Shown: positions 26,651 to 37,272, numbered from the stretch's first letter. The stretch: DNA of 64,000 nt from Chitinophagaceae bacterium UBA1931 (GCA_002337125.1 DDFJ01000004.1:2824134-2888133), one strand, 5' to 3'. The notes: generated from the letters alone by a model not told the origin. Program-made: numbers and translations.

Positions 26651-27307
26651 CTATAAAGGAAACCTGTATGCTATAGCATTGGTGGCATTTTGTATTGCAA
26701 ACTGAAAAGGATAGTTCCAGTCGGTTCTGCTGGTGAAACGGGTGCTCCAAACAGTATATCCGCTCCTGATCAGGGCACAGCTTACAAACATATCACTTGT
26801 TCTTGCTGCACCATAAGGTAATGGCAGTTTGGGAACAGTTTGGCGAACAATACCTCCAATTACATCAATGCCCATTGCCACTTCATCACTGAGAATATGG
26901 TTTTGAACTACTTTGGCCGATAGAACTGCATCAACACCCAAAACGCTTCCTAATTCAGCGGGGTCCATTTGCCAGCAGGCTGAATCTGTAAGTCCTTTCT
27001 CCCTCAGTATTTTGTTGGTTGTTTCAAGACTTTGAAATTTTACCTGTGAATACCTTCTCAGCTTTGAATCATTGAATTGAGCAAGATCAACATACAAAGC
27101 CTGGTTCAGGAACTTTGTGTTTTGCTGAATAATTTGTTGTAACTGTTCGGGTGTAAACTTTTTAGGAATGTTACCTGTTACTTCTAGCTGTGCAGGAATA
27201 ATAGCGATGGTTTTAATGTTCATTCGGTCAACACGTTCCATCATTCTGCGCCTGGCACAGGAGGTAGTTAAAAGAAGTAAAGAAGCAAAGAGTAGAAATT
27301 GTTTCAT
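26651..27307 (-). CDS. Lipoprotein of unknown function
   Basis: A 218-residue lipoprotein: MKQFLLFASLLLLTTSC is a signal peptide with lipobox TTSC (cysteine 17). The mature part begins with an arginine-rich stretch and an AIIPAQLEVTGNIP segment, and later has LGVDAVLSAKVV and VWSTRFT, features that recall the CsgG/DUF799-like group of periplasmic lipoproteins, but the match is weak. It faces the small coiled-coil gene. Confidence 0.7.
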   Translation of the reverse strand: MKQFLLFASLLLLTTSCARRRMMERVDRMNIKTIAIIPAQLEVTGNIPKKFTPEQLQQIIQQNTKFLNQALYVDLAQFNDSKLRRYSQVKFQSLETTNKILREKGLTDSACWQMDPAELGSVLGVDAVLSAKVVQNHILSDEVAMGIDVIGGIVRQTVPKLPLPYGAARTSDMFVSCALIRSGYTVWSTRFTSRTDWNYPFQFAIQNATNAIAYRFPL

Positions 27308-27433
27308 AAGCTCTGGTTTTACGGATTAAATAAGCATGTTGTCAGTAATACTTATTCAATGCAAATGCCAAACGCTTAAATTGTCATAAAATTGTTTGTT
27401 CTTTATAATTTACTTAACAGAACTAGCGTAAAA

Positions 27434-27799
27434 CTACTTGATCAGTCGTATCGTAAAGGGATAACGATATAAAATATCATCTGAAGCTTTGATGGCGGCA
27501 ATGATATATAATATCAGCGATCCGATACCAATTGCAATCAGCAACACAATCCCTATAATTAAAAAAACAAGGATTATACTAACAAAGACATAGATGAGTA
27601 ATGATATCTGGAAGTTGAGTACTTCTTTTGCATGTTCGGCTACGTATGGCGACTCATCTTTTTTCATCAGGTAAATTACCAGCCCCGGTATAAATGAAAA
27701 GAAAATAGAAAGAACATGGGTGAGGATGGCCAATGATCTTTCGTCGCTGCTGACGTTAGCATATTTTACCTGTGCAATGTTTGATACATTTTGATCCAT
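27434..27799 (-). CDS. DUF4870 domain membrane protein
   Basis: A 121-residue protein with three membrane helices and the DUF4870 features LAILTHVLSIFFSFIPGLVIYLMKKDES and AKEVLNFQISLLIY. This small Tic20-like family is common in bacteria and has no firm function. It lies between a lipoprotein gene and mfd on the same strand with gaps of over 100 bases on both sides, so it is probably its own transcription unit. Confidence 0.88.
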   Translation of the reverse strand: MDQNVSNIAQVKYANVSSDERSLAILTHVLSIFFSFIPGLVIYLMKKDESPYVAEHAKEVLNFQISLLIYVFVSIILVFLIIGIVLLIAIGIGSLILYIIAAIKASDDILYRYPFTIRLIK

Positions 27800-27924
27800 A
27801 AAAAAGAATTAAGGAAATAAAAAATCCGTCGAATTCCGATCGTCACTTTTTAAAGATAAATATTTTTAAATGTTGAAAAGAGAAGCAGTTCAAAAAAAAT
27901 CCTTTCCTTTTATTTTTTGAGCAC

Positions 27925-30900
27925 TCAGGCAATGGATTGAGAAGCTTGAGATAATGCAGTTTTGTGCATACGGTCGAGAATACGCAGCAGTTGTTCCATT
28001 GATTGTACATCTTCAATTACAAGCATAAACAACTTGCCGGTTTGTTTTAACCTGGCTTTGTTCATGGAAGTTTGGATGAACTGCAGAATGTTCTGAAACA
28101 ACTGCGATTCAAAATATGGCGAATCGGGGTTGCTGATAAAATAACACCGGAGTGTTTCATTTTTCAACGTCATCTTTTCAAAACCCAGTTCAACGGCCAG
28201 CTTGCGGCAACGGACAGTGATAAACAAATCTTCAACCTGCTGTGGAATTGGTCCAAAGCGGTCAATCATTTCAGTATGAAAATTGGTTAATTCTTCTTCC
28301 GATTCACAATTGTCGAGCCTTGTATATAAACTTAAACGTTCGCCAATGCTTTCAACATACGCATCGGGAATCAATATTTCAAGATCAGTATCAATTACAC
28401 AATCTTTTACATAATCTTCCTGCTGTTGAATTTCTTCTTTAAACAGCTCCCTAAATTTTGTACGTTTCAGTTCACGGATGGCTTCGTCCAAAACTTTCTG
28501 ATACATTTCAAAACCAATCTCTGCCATAAAACCACTTTGCTCGCCGCCCAGCATATTTCCTGCACCACGTATATCCAGGTCTCTCATGGCAATCTGGAAA
28601 CCACTTCCAAGTTCACTGTGCTGCTCGAGTGTTTGTAAACGTTTTCTTGAATCGTTCGGTAGCGTACTCATTGGCGGAGCTAGTAAATAGCAGAATGCTT
28701 TTTTGTTACTGCGGCCAACACGTCCTCTTAACTGGTGCAGGTCGCTTAAGCCAAACTGGTGAGCGTTGTTGACAATGATTGTATTTACGTTAGGAATATC
28801 AACACCGCTTTCAACAATGTTTGTACAAACCAGTACGTCGTATTTTTTATCAATAAAATCAAAGATGCGTTCTTCCAGTTCATGACCTTCCATTTGCCCA
28901 TGTGCAAAACCAATGCTTAAATCAGGACAAAGGCGTTGTATGATAGCAGCCATTTCGGCCAGGCCTGCAATGCGGTTATGAATAAAGAATACCTGGCCAC
29001 CACGTTCCGTTTCAAAATAAACAGCATCACGGATAAAATCCTCCTGGAATACCTGCACTTCTGTTTGAATTGGCTGACGGTTGGGAGGCGGAGTATTGAT
29101 AATGCTCAGATCTCTTGCTCCCATTAAACTAAACTGTAACGTACGTGGAATAGGTGTGGCCGTTAGCGTAAGTGAATCAACATTGGTTTTAAGTGTTTTA
29201 ATTTTTTCTTTATGACCAACACCAAATTTCTGTTCTTCGTCCACCACCAGCAATCCAAGATCTTTGAACTTAACATCTTTCGCAAGCAACGCATGTGTGC
29301 CCACAATAATATCAATCTTGCCCTCTTCTAATTTTTTGTACGTTTCTTTTTTCTCTTTGGCTGATTTAAAACGATTCACATAATCAACCGTAACAGGAAA
29401 TTCTTTTAACCTTTCGCTGAATGTTTTGTAATGTTGGTAGGCAAGGATTGTAGTAGGAACCATAATGGCAGCCTGTTTTCCATCGCAGACTGTTTTGAAC
29501 GCAGCACGTACAGCAATTTCTGTTTTACCAAATCCAACATCACCACAAACAAGACGGTCCATTGGCGCAGGCGCTTCCATATCTTTCTTTACATCAGCAG
29601 TTGCTTTGCTTTGGTCAGGGGTGTCTTCATACATAAATGAAGCTTCCAGTTCTGTTTGCAGGTAACTGTCGGGTGTATGTGGGAAACCTTCCTGTGCTTT
29701 TCGTTGAGCATAAAGCTGAATAAGATCAAAAGCAATTTCTTTAACCTTGGTTTTTGTTTTTTCTTTCAGCCGCTGCCATGCATCACTGCCAAGTTTATTA
29801 ATCTTAGGTACACTTCCTTCTTTGCCCGTGTACTTGGAAATTTTATGGAGTGAATTAATGTTGACGTATAAAATGTCGCTGTCTTTATAAATCAAACGAA
29901 CAGCTTCCTGTAACACACCATTCACTTCAATTTTCTGTAAACCGCTGTATGTACCAACACCATGATCAATATGTGTAACAAAATCGCCGGGCTGTAATTC
30001 TTTTAATGCACGTATGGTTAAAGCCTTGCTTTTGTTATATGCCTGTTTGACTTTGTATTTATGATAGCGCTGAAAAATTTCATGATCGGTATAACAAAGC
30101 ACCTTTAAATCTTCATCAATAAATCCTTCGTGGATAGAAAGTGCAACAGGAGTAAAAATTATTTCAGCTTTTAGGTCATCAAAAATGCTGTGCAGCCTTT
30201 CAAGCTGTTTTGGGTTCTCAGCAAAGATGAAAAGCTCAAAACCTTTTGCTGCATGTACTTTCAAATCTTTAATGAGCAGTTCAAACTGTCGGTTAAATGC
30301 AGGCTGATGTTTGGTATGATAAACAATTTCTTTTTGATTTGCTTCTTCAACTGTTTGCAGCAAATGTGGTTCAAAACCAAATTCAATAATATGATATTTC
30401 TGAATCTGCTCTTCAACAGTTGCTGAAGAAATAAAATCATTTTCACTTAAATCAACTTTTTCTAAGCGGTCCTCCTCATCATCTTTTTTGTTGGTGGGTG
30501 AAATTTGAAGAAACTGTTCGATATCTTCTTCCATCGTCAGCAACCTTTCTTTCACTATATCAAAATCTTTCACCCAAACAATTGTGTTCTCCGGCAGGAA
30601 ATCAAACAGTGATACCTTTTCGCCGCTTTCGAATTGAGTTTCAACATTTGGAATAATACTTACCTGCGCCAGTCTTCTTTCACTCAACTGTGTTTCAGGA
30701 TCAAAAATGCGGATACTGTCAACATCGTTTCCAAACAATTCAATACGGTAAGGTTTTTCATTACCAAAGGAATAAATATCGAGGATACCGCCACGCAAAG
30801 CAAACTGACCCGGCTGGTACACAAAATCTGTTCGTTCAAAACCAAGATCAACCAAAAAGCCCATCATGTTATCAACATCCAGCGTATCATTGGTTTTAAT

Positions 30901-31350
30901 GAGCAGCATATTGCCTTGTAGTTTTTTAGGCAATACCACTTTCTCAAACAAAGCATCGGGGTAAGTTATAATTGCACCTACACGCTGACCGGTTGGCATC
31001 GAAAATTTCGTCAATGCTTCTGTACGCAACATTACATGCGAAGAGTTGAGCAGACGGAAATTTTTCTGATGCTTAAAGGAAGATGGAAAATAAAACAGGT
31101 TCAGTTCCCTGGTAATGTTTTCAAGGGAGTTATGAAAATAGGCTGCTTCTTCAGCATCATTTAAAATATAAATATGGTTGAATTGTTCTAACGATGCATG
31201 ATTAAAAACGGAAGCTGCGACAAACTGCGACGTACTTCCAAAGAGGTTTTTCAGGTAAATGCGTTGGGGCTGGGCAAAAGAAAGCCTGTCCGCCAGTTGA
31301 AAAAGGCGGGGATCATCAACAAATTTCTTCTGCAACAATTCAAAATTCAC
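27925..31350 (-). CDS. mfd: Transcription-repair coupling factor
   Basis: Mfd removes RNA polymerase stalled at DNA damage and recruits UvrA. Domains: UvrB-like N-terminal region (about 1-340), RNA polymerase interaction domain with GDFVTHIDHGVGTYSGL (about 465), RecG-like translocase with Walker A GDVGFGKTE and DEEQ box VVDEEQKFGV, helicase motif SGVDIPNVNTII, and the C-terminal autoinhibitory TRCF domain. Length about 1141 residues is normal. I prefer GTG 31350 as start, since the TTG three codons upstream overlaps a perfect promoter element; the message would then be close to leaderless. Confidence 0.95.
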   Translation of the reverse strand: MNFELLQKKFVDDPRLFQLADRLSFAQPQRIYLKNLFGSTSQFVAASVFNHASLEQFNHIYILNDAEEAAYFHNSLENITRELNLFYFPSSFKHQKNFRLLNSSHVMLRTEALTKFSMPTGQRVGAIITYPDALFEKVVLPKKLQGNMLLIKTNDTLDVDNMMGFLVDLGFERTDFVYQPGQFALRGGILDIYSFGNEKPYRIELFGNDVDSIRIFDPETQLSERRLAQVSIIPNVETQFESGEKVSLFDFLPENTIVWVKDFDIVKERLLTMEEDIEQFLQISPTNKKDDEEDRLEKVDLSENDFISSATVEEQIQKYHIIEFGFEPHLLQTVEEANQKEIVYHTKHQPAFNRQFELLIKDLKVHAAKGFELFIFAENPKQLERLHSIFDDLKAEIIFTPVALSIHEGFIDEDLKVLCYTDHEIFQRYHKYKVKQAYNKSKALTIRALKELQPGDFVTHIDHGVGTYSGLQKIEVNGVLQEAVRLIYKDSDILYVNINSLHKISKYTGKEGSVPKINKLGSDAWQRLKEKTKTKVKEIAFDLIQLYAQRKAQEGFPHTPDSYLQTELEASFMYEDTPDQSKATADVKKDMEAPAPMDRLVCGDVGFGKTEIAVRAAFKTVCDGKQAAIMVPTTILAYQHYKTFSERLKEFPVTVDYVNRFKSAKEKKETYKKLEEGKIDIIVGTHALLAKDVKFKDLGLLVVDEEQKFGVGHKEKIKTLKTNVDSLTLTATPIPRTLQFSLMGARDLSIINTPPPNRQPIQTEVQVFQEDFIRDAVYFETERGGQVFFIHNRIAGLAEMAAIIQRLCPDLSIGFAHGQMEGHELEERIFDFIDKKYDVLVCTNIVESGVDIPNVNTIIVNNAHQFGLSDLHQLRGRVGRSNKKAFCYLLAPPMSTLPNDSRKRLQTLEQHSELGSGFQIAMRDLDIRGAGNMLGGEQSGFMAEIGFEMYQKVLDEAIRELKRTKFRELFKEEIQQQEDYVKDCVIDTDLEILIPDAYVESIGERLSLYTRLDNCESEEELTNFHTEMIDRFGPIPQQVEDLFITVRCRKLAVELGFEKMTLKNETLRCYFISNPDSPYFESQLFQNILQFIQTSMNKARLKQTGKLFMLVIEDVQSMEQLLRILDRMHKTALSQASQSIA

Positions 31351-31356
31351 GGGATA

Positions 31357-31364
31357 CAAAGATA
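31357..31364 (-). promoter_or_regulatory. -7 promoter element TATCTTTG before mfd
   Basis: Reads TATCTTTG on the minus strand (CAAAGATA on the plus). It lies six bases before the GTG start, so transcription should begin at or next to the start codon. Confidence 0.45.
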
Positions 31365-31440
31365 AGAACTGATTAGCGATTTTCTGATTTGTTGTAACCG
31401 GTTCAGCTGATTCTTCCTTTTAAATTCAGGTTTTTATAGT

Positions 31441-31448
31441 TATTTTTG
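31441..31448 (+). promoter_or_regulatory. -7 promoter element TATTTTTG before the subtilase gene
   Basis: A TAnnTTTG element in AT-rich sequence 86 bases before the preferred start of the T9SS subtilase. No convincing -33 element. Confidence 0.35.
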
Positions 31449-31533
31449 AATCTATCCTGATCCGGTAAAACCAGCGAATATGATCCATTCAAATCAAACG
31501 GGAACAAATAACCAGACCCGTTCCTTTCTTTTC

Positions 31534-34500
31534 ATGAAACAAATATTATTACAGAGAAAGAAATCTCTGCTTGGGGTTTTATTAGTGTGTTTTAGTCTTT
31601 CCCTTAATGCACAAAAAACAGTTTCCTCTTTGCGTTTAAAATCCGGAGTTGTTGCTGTTAAAGGAAATATGACAGCCGAGCAGGTAAACCAGGAATTCAA
31701 AAAGGGCAGGTTTGCAGGTACAACTTATACATTACTTGTTTTTGAAAAACCATTAACGCAGGGTCAGCAGCAGCAACTGAAAGCTATTGGAGTTGAGTTG
31801 TTGTCTTATCTGCCAGATAATTGTTACCAGGTCAGGATGAAACAAGTGCCTGCATTGGCTCAGCTTTACCAGTTAGGTGTAAGAGCAACGATGAATATAC
31901 CCGGATCGTTGAAATTAGGTGAAGAGTTGAAAGAACAACTGAATGGAAATATTTCAGATGCACCATTATTGATTAACCTGCAGTTATTACCAGGTGTAAA
32001 ATGGAATGATGTTCAGCCCATGCTTACTTTTTACGGTGTAACGTTGAACAAAGCTGATTTTCTCAACCAGGGGTTGGCACAGGTTTTGGTGCCCGGTAAC
32101 AAAATAGCATCAGTAAGTGAATTGCCGTTTATTGCATATATCAACACATCGCATTTAACGTCACAGCCTTTGAATCAGCGGGAACGTGGAATGTTTGGAT
32201 TAACAAATCTTACAAGCAGTGAAGTAGCTGGAAGAAATTTATCCGGGCAAAATATTACTATTGGCGTTGGAGATAACTCTGATCCTCTGCATCTTGATCT
32301 GGATAAAGATATAATTAACCGTAATCCTTCTTACGTGCCTATAAACCATGGAAGAATGGTTGCCGGAACAGTAGGAGGAGACGGAATAGTTGAAGAAAGA
32401 TATACAGGAGTTGCTCCCAAGAGTTTGCTCATAACTGAGTACTTCGATTACATTCTTACAAAATCTGCGCTTTATTATTCAGATTACAATATGACTGTTA
32501 CGAATAATTCCTATTATACAGGATTGGCTGATTGTCCAGGTAACAGTGTTTATAATGAGTTGAGTGCATATGTAGATGAGCAGATGAATAATAATCCTTA
32601 CATGCAGCATGTTTTTGCTGCCGGAAATGATGGAGCGAAAACTTGTTTGTCATTTCCAACCTCTTTTGGAACGATAAAAAGCGGTTATCAGGTTGGCAAA
32701 AATTCACTGGATGTTGGAGATTACTCTATTTCAGCAGATAATCTAAATACATCTTCAAGCCGGGGCCCAGTTTCTGATGGCAGAATTAAACCAGAGATAG
32801 TTGCATCCGGATCGCAGGTTACAACAAGCTATTATAATAATACATATTCTAATGGATGGGGTACAAGTCACTCCGCTCCATTTGTTACTGGTGTTTGGTC
32901 GCTGTTGACTGAAAGATATAAAGAACTTCATTCGAACCAATATCCTAAAGCAGCTTTGATAAAAGCTGTAATTTGTAATAGTGGTGATGACAAGGGAAAC
33001 CCCGGTCCTGATTATTCCTGGGGCTTTGGATTAATTAATCCACGAAAATCAATTGAGGCAATTGAACAAAATCATTATTTCTCCGGAACCTTATCAACTG
33101 GTGGAAATAGCACTCAAACAATTGCAGTGCCTTCTGGGACTAAGCAGGTAAAAGTGTTATTATACTGGCATGACAAAGAAGGATCGCCTCTTTCAGCCAA
33201 TGCTTTGGTAAATGATCTTGATTTAACTGTTACAGATGGTGCATCAACTTATCAACCCTGGATTTTGAATTCAAATCCAGCAAGTGTGAACAGTAATGCA
33301 ACAAGAGGAGTTGATCATCTCAACAATATTGAGCAAATAACAATTGATAATCCGGGGACAAGTATCGGAATTCAAGTCAGTGGATATAGCATACCAGTTG
33401 GTGTACAGGAATATTTTGTGGTTTATGAATTTCTGAAAGATGAAATTGTTCTTGAGTATCCTTATGGGGGTGAAAGATTTTCCCCCGGACAACAAGAGGT
33501 AGTTCGTTGGAATGCAACAGATAACAGCACCAATACATTTACCCTTGAATATTCAATTGACGACGGAGTAACCTGGAAACTTATCAGTAATAGCCTTCCA
33601 TCTACCCTTAATTATTATGGATGGATTGTGCCTAACGATCCCGCTAACAAATGTAAAGTTCGTATTACAAGGAATGGAACTGGGGCAACCATGATGTCTC
33701 CAGGTAATTTTACAATTCTGGCGCAACCAGTACTTTCAACTACAGTTCCTTGCGAAGGATATGTTGATTTATCATGGGGTGCAGTAAATGGCGCAACAGA
33801 TTACGAGGTGATGCAGTTAAGCAATGGAACATTTGCATCACTTGGAAATACCGCATCAACGAGTTATCGTGTAAGTGGATTAGATAAAAATAAAACTTAT
33901 TGGTTTACTGTAAGAGCTAGAATGACAGACTCGCTTGGTATGCGTGCAACAGCAAAAAGTGTAACGCCTTCTTTAGCTACTCCATGCTCTGCAACTGATT
34001 TTAATAATGATCTGAAGATTGATGCTTTGATTACTCCGGTTAATGGCCGTTTAAATACCAGCTCTCAGCTTTCATCTTCACAACAAATAACTGTACGCAT
34101 TAAAAACCTGGATGATGCTGCAACTTCAGGAAGTTATAATATTTCATACCAGGTTAATGGTGGAACTATTGTAACAGAAACTTCTTCTGCAGCAATTTCT
34201 GCCGGGGGAACAGTTGATTATACATTTACTTCCACTGCTGATTTATCACTTACCGGAATTTATAGTATAAAAGTTTCTGTTAAACAAACAGGTGATGTAC
34301 AAACAGCAAATGATGAGCAAACATATGCAGTCATTCATGCCAATAATCAGCCTGTTACTTTACCTTATGCCGAAACATTTGAATCAACGGGAACAAGTGA
34401 GTTTAAGACAAGTACATTCTCCATTTCAAATGCCGACAGGTTTGATTTTGCAACAGCTAACAGTAATGGTCGTTTAAGAACATTTATCAATACCGGTTAT

Positions 34501-36855
34501 GCAATTACCGGAAACAGATCAGCAACGCTTGATGCAACAAATTATACAGGTACACTTTCAAATAACCAGTTAACCGGCACAATCAATCTCAGCAATTACA
34601 GCTCTGCACAAAATCTTCGTTTTGATTTTAAGTTTAAAAATTTTGGGCAAATCAAACAACCTTCAACAGGGGTCTGGATGAGGGGAAGTGACGCATCGCC
34701 ATGGGTAAAAATTTATGATCTTACTGCTAACCAGGGTAATCTTGGCGATGTAAAACAGGTTAGTTATAACATAAACGATTTAGGTCAGGCTATAACATCA
34801 AGTTTCCAGGTTAGGTTTGATCAGCAAGGTGCAGCATCAGCAAACAATGGCTCCTATGCTGCTGATGTAAATGATATAGATGATGGTTTCGCATTTGATG
34901 ATATTCGTGTGGTTGCCGCAACAAATGATGTAATGCTCACTGCAATTACCTCACCTGTAAAATTCGATTGTTCACCTGGTAATAAGTCCATAACAATTCA
35001 TGTAAAAAATACAACGGCGTCTTCATTTACAAATGTGCCAGTTTATTACAGAGTTAATGGTGGATCTCCTGTTTCTGAAATAATTGCTGCATTAAATGCA
35101 AACAGCGAATTGGATTATACTTTTACTACGCAGGCTGATTTTTCTGTTTCACGTGCTTATATTATTGATGCCTGGGTAAAACAGAGTGGTGATGATTACG
35201 CTGTAAATGATAGTGTCACCAATAATCTTGTTTATGTAACTCCAACGATTAATGCATTTCCTTACCTGGAACGTTTTGAAACTTCAAACGGAAGCTGGTT
35301 TACTGATACGTTAAGTTACAGCAGCTGGAAATGGGGAATGCCTGCTAAATCAATACTTAACCGCAGCGCAAATGGAATCAACGGATGGTTTACAAGTTTA
35401 AATAGTACTTACAAGTCAAATGAAAGCTCGTACTTGTATTCTCCTTGCTTTAATCTTAGCGGATTAATACAACCGGTTTTAAGTTTCAGTCATATTTTCC
35501 AGCAGGAAGATAATTGTGATTGTGATAACTCTTCCATTGAATACAGTACTGATAATGGAGCAACGTGGCAACGTTTAACAGCCTCCAATGCCACTAACTG
35601 GTTTGATGTTACTTCAAATCAAACATGGAAAAAAAGCAAGCAATACTGGCATGTTGCAAGTACAGAAGTGCCAAATGCTGCTGCAATACGATTCAGGTTT
35701 TTATTATCAAGTGATGCAGGTACAGAATATGAAGGCATAGGTATTGACGACATTCACATCTTTGAAAAAGCTACGATTTATACAGGAACAGATCAGACAA
35801 ATATTAATCAAACAGTAAGTGGAAGTAACTGGATTGATTTTACAAGTGGAGGAAAGGTTGTTGCTTCAATTAATCCTTTGGGACAGAATCTGGGAAGCAC
35901 TGATGTAAGTGTTTATTTCAACAGCAGCGGCACAGTACGCTATATCAACAATCAATATTATCTCGATAGGAATATTGTCATCAGGCCAACAAATACGCCG
36001 GCAGATAGTGTGTTAGTGAGGTTTTATTTTACCGACCAGGAAGCACTTGCTTTAATGCAGGCAACAGGTTGTGCAGGTTGTTATACAATTAAAGATGCAT
36101 TCATGGCCGGGGTATCAAAGTTCAGCGGCAATGTTACAAATGAAAATGGAACGATTGCTGATAATGTTGCAGGTACTTACTTTTTCATTGTTCCGGATAA
36201 GGTTGATGTAGTTCCGTTTAACAATGGTTATTATGCGGAGTTTAAAGTGAAAACATTCTCTGAATTCTGGATCAATAATGGTGGAATATTCAGTAACCAG
36301 GCGCTGCCTGTTACACTGTTAGGTTTTTCAGGAGTAATGAAAGAGAACAATGCTGAACTGCAGTGGCAAACAACCAATGAAATAAATGTCGACAGGTTTG
36401 AGATTGAACGGAAAATAGATCTGTCTTCAGCATTTGTATCCGTTGGCGTTGTAAATGCAGCAAACAATGCAGTTTCCAGCAACTATACATTCACCGACCG
36501 GAATATAACTAGCTATGGAAGCAGGTTTTATTACCGTTTAAAAATGATCGACAGAGATGGTAAATCAACTTATTCCAATATCATTTCTCTTGCAGCTGGC
36601 AACCAGTCAGTGTTTATCAGGGGCGTTTATCTGCAATCCAAAAAATCAGTTTTGATTGAAAAGGGAAATTATCCCGGAATAAGTACAATGAATATTCGTG
36701 TGATCAACAGCGTTGGCACTGTTGTTTTGAGTAAGAATACAAATTACTCCAATACTGTTCTCAACCTGGAATCACTTTCAAGTGGAGTTTACATGATTTC
36801 AATACAGGATCAATCGGGTACTGAAAAATATATTCAGAAGCTGTTAATTGATTAA
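31534..36855 (+). CDS. S8 subtilase with type IX secretion C-terminal sorting domain
   Basis: A secreted protease of 1773 residues from ATG 31534; an ATG 18 codons upstream (31480) is possible but the inner one gives the signal peptide ending in SLNAQ. The S8 triad is present: Asp in IGVGDNSD (about 247), His in NHGRMVAGT (272), Ser in GTSHSAPF (445), where GTSHSAP replaces the usual GTSMAAP. Next come a C-terminal jelly-roll typical of subtilases, a fibronectin type III-like domain near VDLSWGAVNGATDYEV, repeated CARDB-like and MAM-like beta domains (two related units around NGGTIVTETSS and NGGSPVSEI), and a T9SS type A sorting domain of about 75 residues ending in GTEKYIQKLLID. It is expected to be released or attached at the surface. 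Confidence 0.9.
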   Translation: MKQILLQRKKSLLGVLLVCFSLSLNAQKTVSSLRLKSGVVAVKGNMTAEQVNQEFKKGRFAGTTYTLLVFEKPLTQGQQQQLKAIGVELLSYLPDNCYQVRMKQVPALAQLYQLGVRATMNIPGSLKLGEELKEQLNGNISDAPLLINLQLLPGVKWNDVQPMLTFYGVTLNKADFLNQGLAQVLVPGNKIASVSELPFIAYINTSHLTSQPLNQRERGMFGLTNLTSSEVAGRNLSGQNITIGVGDNSDPLHLDLDKDIINRNPSYVPINHGRMVAGTVGGDGIVEERYTGVAPKSLLITEYFDYILTKSALYYSDYNMTVTNNSYYTGLADCPGNSVYNELSAYVDEQMNNNPYMQHVFAAGNDGAKTCLSFPTSFGTIKSGYQVGKNSLDVGDYSISADNLNTSSSRGPVSDGRIKPEIVASGSQVTTSYYNNTYSNGWGTSHSAPFVTGVWSLLTERYKELHSNQYPKAALIKAVICNSGDDKGNPGPDYSWGFGLINPRKSIEAIEQNHYFSGTLSTGGNSTQTIAVPSGTKQVKVLLYWHDKEGSPLSANALVNDLDLTVTDGASTYQPWILNSNPASVNSNATRGVDHLNNIEQITIDNPGTSIGIQVSGYSIPVGVQEYFVVYEFLKDEIVLEYPYGGERFSPGQQEVVRWNATDNSTNTFTLEYSIDDGVTWKLISNSLPSTLNYYGWIVPNDPANKCKVRITRNGTGATMMSPGNFTILAQPVLSTTVPCEGYVDLSWGAVNGATDYEVMQLSNGTFASLGNTASTSYRVSGLDKNKTYWFTVRARMTDSLGMRATAKSVTPSLATPCSATDFNNDLKIDALITPVNGRLNTSSQLSSSQQITVRIKNLDDAATSGSYNISYQVNGGTIVTETSSAAISAGGTVDYTFTSTADLSLTGIYSIKVSVKQTGDVQTANDEQTYAVIHANNQPVTLPYAETFESTGTSEFKTSTFSISNADRFDFATANSNGRLRTFINTGYAITGNRSATLDATNYTGTLSNNQLTGTINLSNYSSAQNLRFDFKFKNFGQIKQPSTGVWMRGSDASPWVKIYDLTANQGNLGDVKQVSYNINDLGQAITSSFQVRFDQQGAASANNGSYAADVNDIDDGFAFDDIRVVAATNDVMLTAITSPVKFDCSPGNKSITIHVKNTTASSFTNVPVYYRVNGGSPVSEIIAALNANSELDYTFTTQADFSVSRAYIIDAWVKQSGDDYAVNDSVTNNLVYVTPTINAFPYLERFETSNGSWFTDTLSYSSWKWGMPAKSILNRSANGINGWFTSLNSTYKSNESSYLYSPCFNLSGLIQPVLSFSHIFQQEDNCDCDNSSIEYSTDNGATWQRLTASNATNWFDVTSNQTWKKSKQYWHVASTEVPNAAAIRFRFLLSSDAGTEYEGIGIDDIHIFEKATIYTGTDQTNINQTVSGSNWIDFTSGGKVVASINPLGQNLGSTDVSVYFNSSGTVRYINNQYYLDRNIVIRPTNTPADSVLVRFYFTDQEALALMQATGCAGCYTIKDAFMAGVSKFSGNVTNENGTIADNVAGTYFFIVPDKVDVVPFNNGYYAEFKVKTFSEFWINNGGIFSNQALPVTLLGFSGVMKENNAELQWQTTNEINVDRFEIERKIDLSSAFVSVGVVNAANNAVSSNYTFTDRNITSYGSRFYYRLKMIDRDGKSTYSNIISLAAGNQSVFIRGVYLQSKKSVLIEKGNYPGISTMNIRVINSVGTVVLSKNTNYSNTVLNLESLSSGVYMISIQDQSGTEKYIQKLLID

Positions 36856-36867
36856 TAACATACATAA

Positions 36868-36904
36868 AAAAACAGGCTATCGTAAAATGATAGCCTGTTT
36901 TTTT
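36868..36904. terminator. Bidirectional intrinsic terminator
   Basis: AACAGGCTATC (36871-36881) pairs with GATAGCCTGTT (36889-36899) around a seven-base loop, with A-run before and T-run after. It separates the subtilase gene from a converging small gene. Confidence 0.88.
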
Positions 36905-36916
36905 ATTTCAATGGGA

Positions 36917-37117
36917 TTACCATCCTTTTTTAGCTGTTCCGGCTTCAATTGCTGCCAGCGCTTTCGCTTCACCTAACAATGCAGTGAGCTTATTTCCTTT
37001 GCCATCATCGCCTTTTACAATATAACCGCCCTTTGCAGTGCGTTCAACAATTGCATTCTGGATGGGAACATTCTTTTCTTTTGTTTTTACGTTATACGCT
37101 GTTAATTGCATAGTCAT
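36917..37117 (-). CDS. Small conserved hypothetical protein
   Basis: A 66-residue soluble protein (MTMQLTAYNVKTKEKNVP at its start) with a basic middle and a C-terminus ending TAKKGW. It starts at the second of no other candidate ATGs, has normal codon use and a terminator directly behind it, so it is likely expressed. I only know such proteins as small hypotheticals of Chitinophagaceae. It lies downstream of gyrB on the same strand but is separated by a terminator. Confidence 0.65.
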   Translation of the reverse strand: MTMQLTAYNVKTKEKNVPIQNAIVERTAKGGYIVKGDDGKGNKLTALLGEAKALAAIEAGTAKKGW

Positions 37118-37226
37118 TTATTTTTTGTGAGAGTTAATAAGTCTGACTGATCAGGTAGCTAAAGTACAGATTTCCCTTATAAGGCTTAGAAATACCTTTC
37201 CACAGCTCTTACTTGCTGAAAATCAA

Positions 37227-37254
37227 TAAAAAAAGCGACTTATAAAGTCGCTTT
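37227..37254 (-). terminator. Intrinsic terminator of gyrB
   Basis: AAAGCGACTT (37232-37241) pairs with AAGTCGCTTT (37245-37254) around a three-base loop; read on the minus strand it is followed by a run of seven T. It lies 19 bases after the gyrB stop. Confidence 0.85.
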
Positions 37255-37272
37255 CTATGATTTTCAGAGTGC

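Noticed and set aside
31480..31533. Upstream start of the T9SS subtilase
   Set aside because: It would put 18 polar residues before the signal peptide; the inner ATG fits secretion better, though the outer one cannot be excluded.
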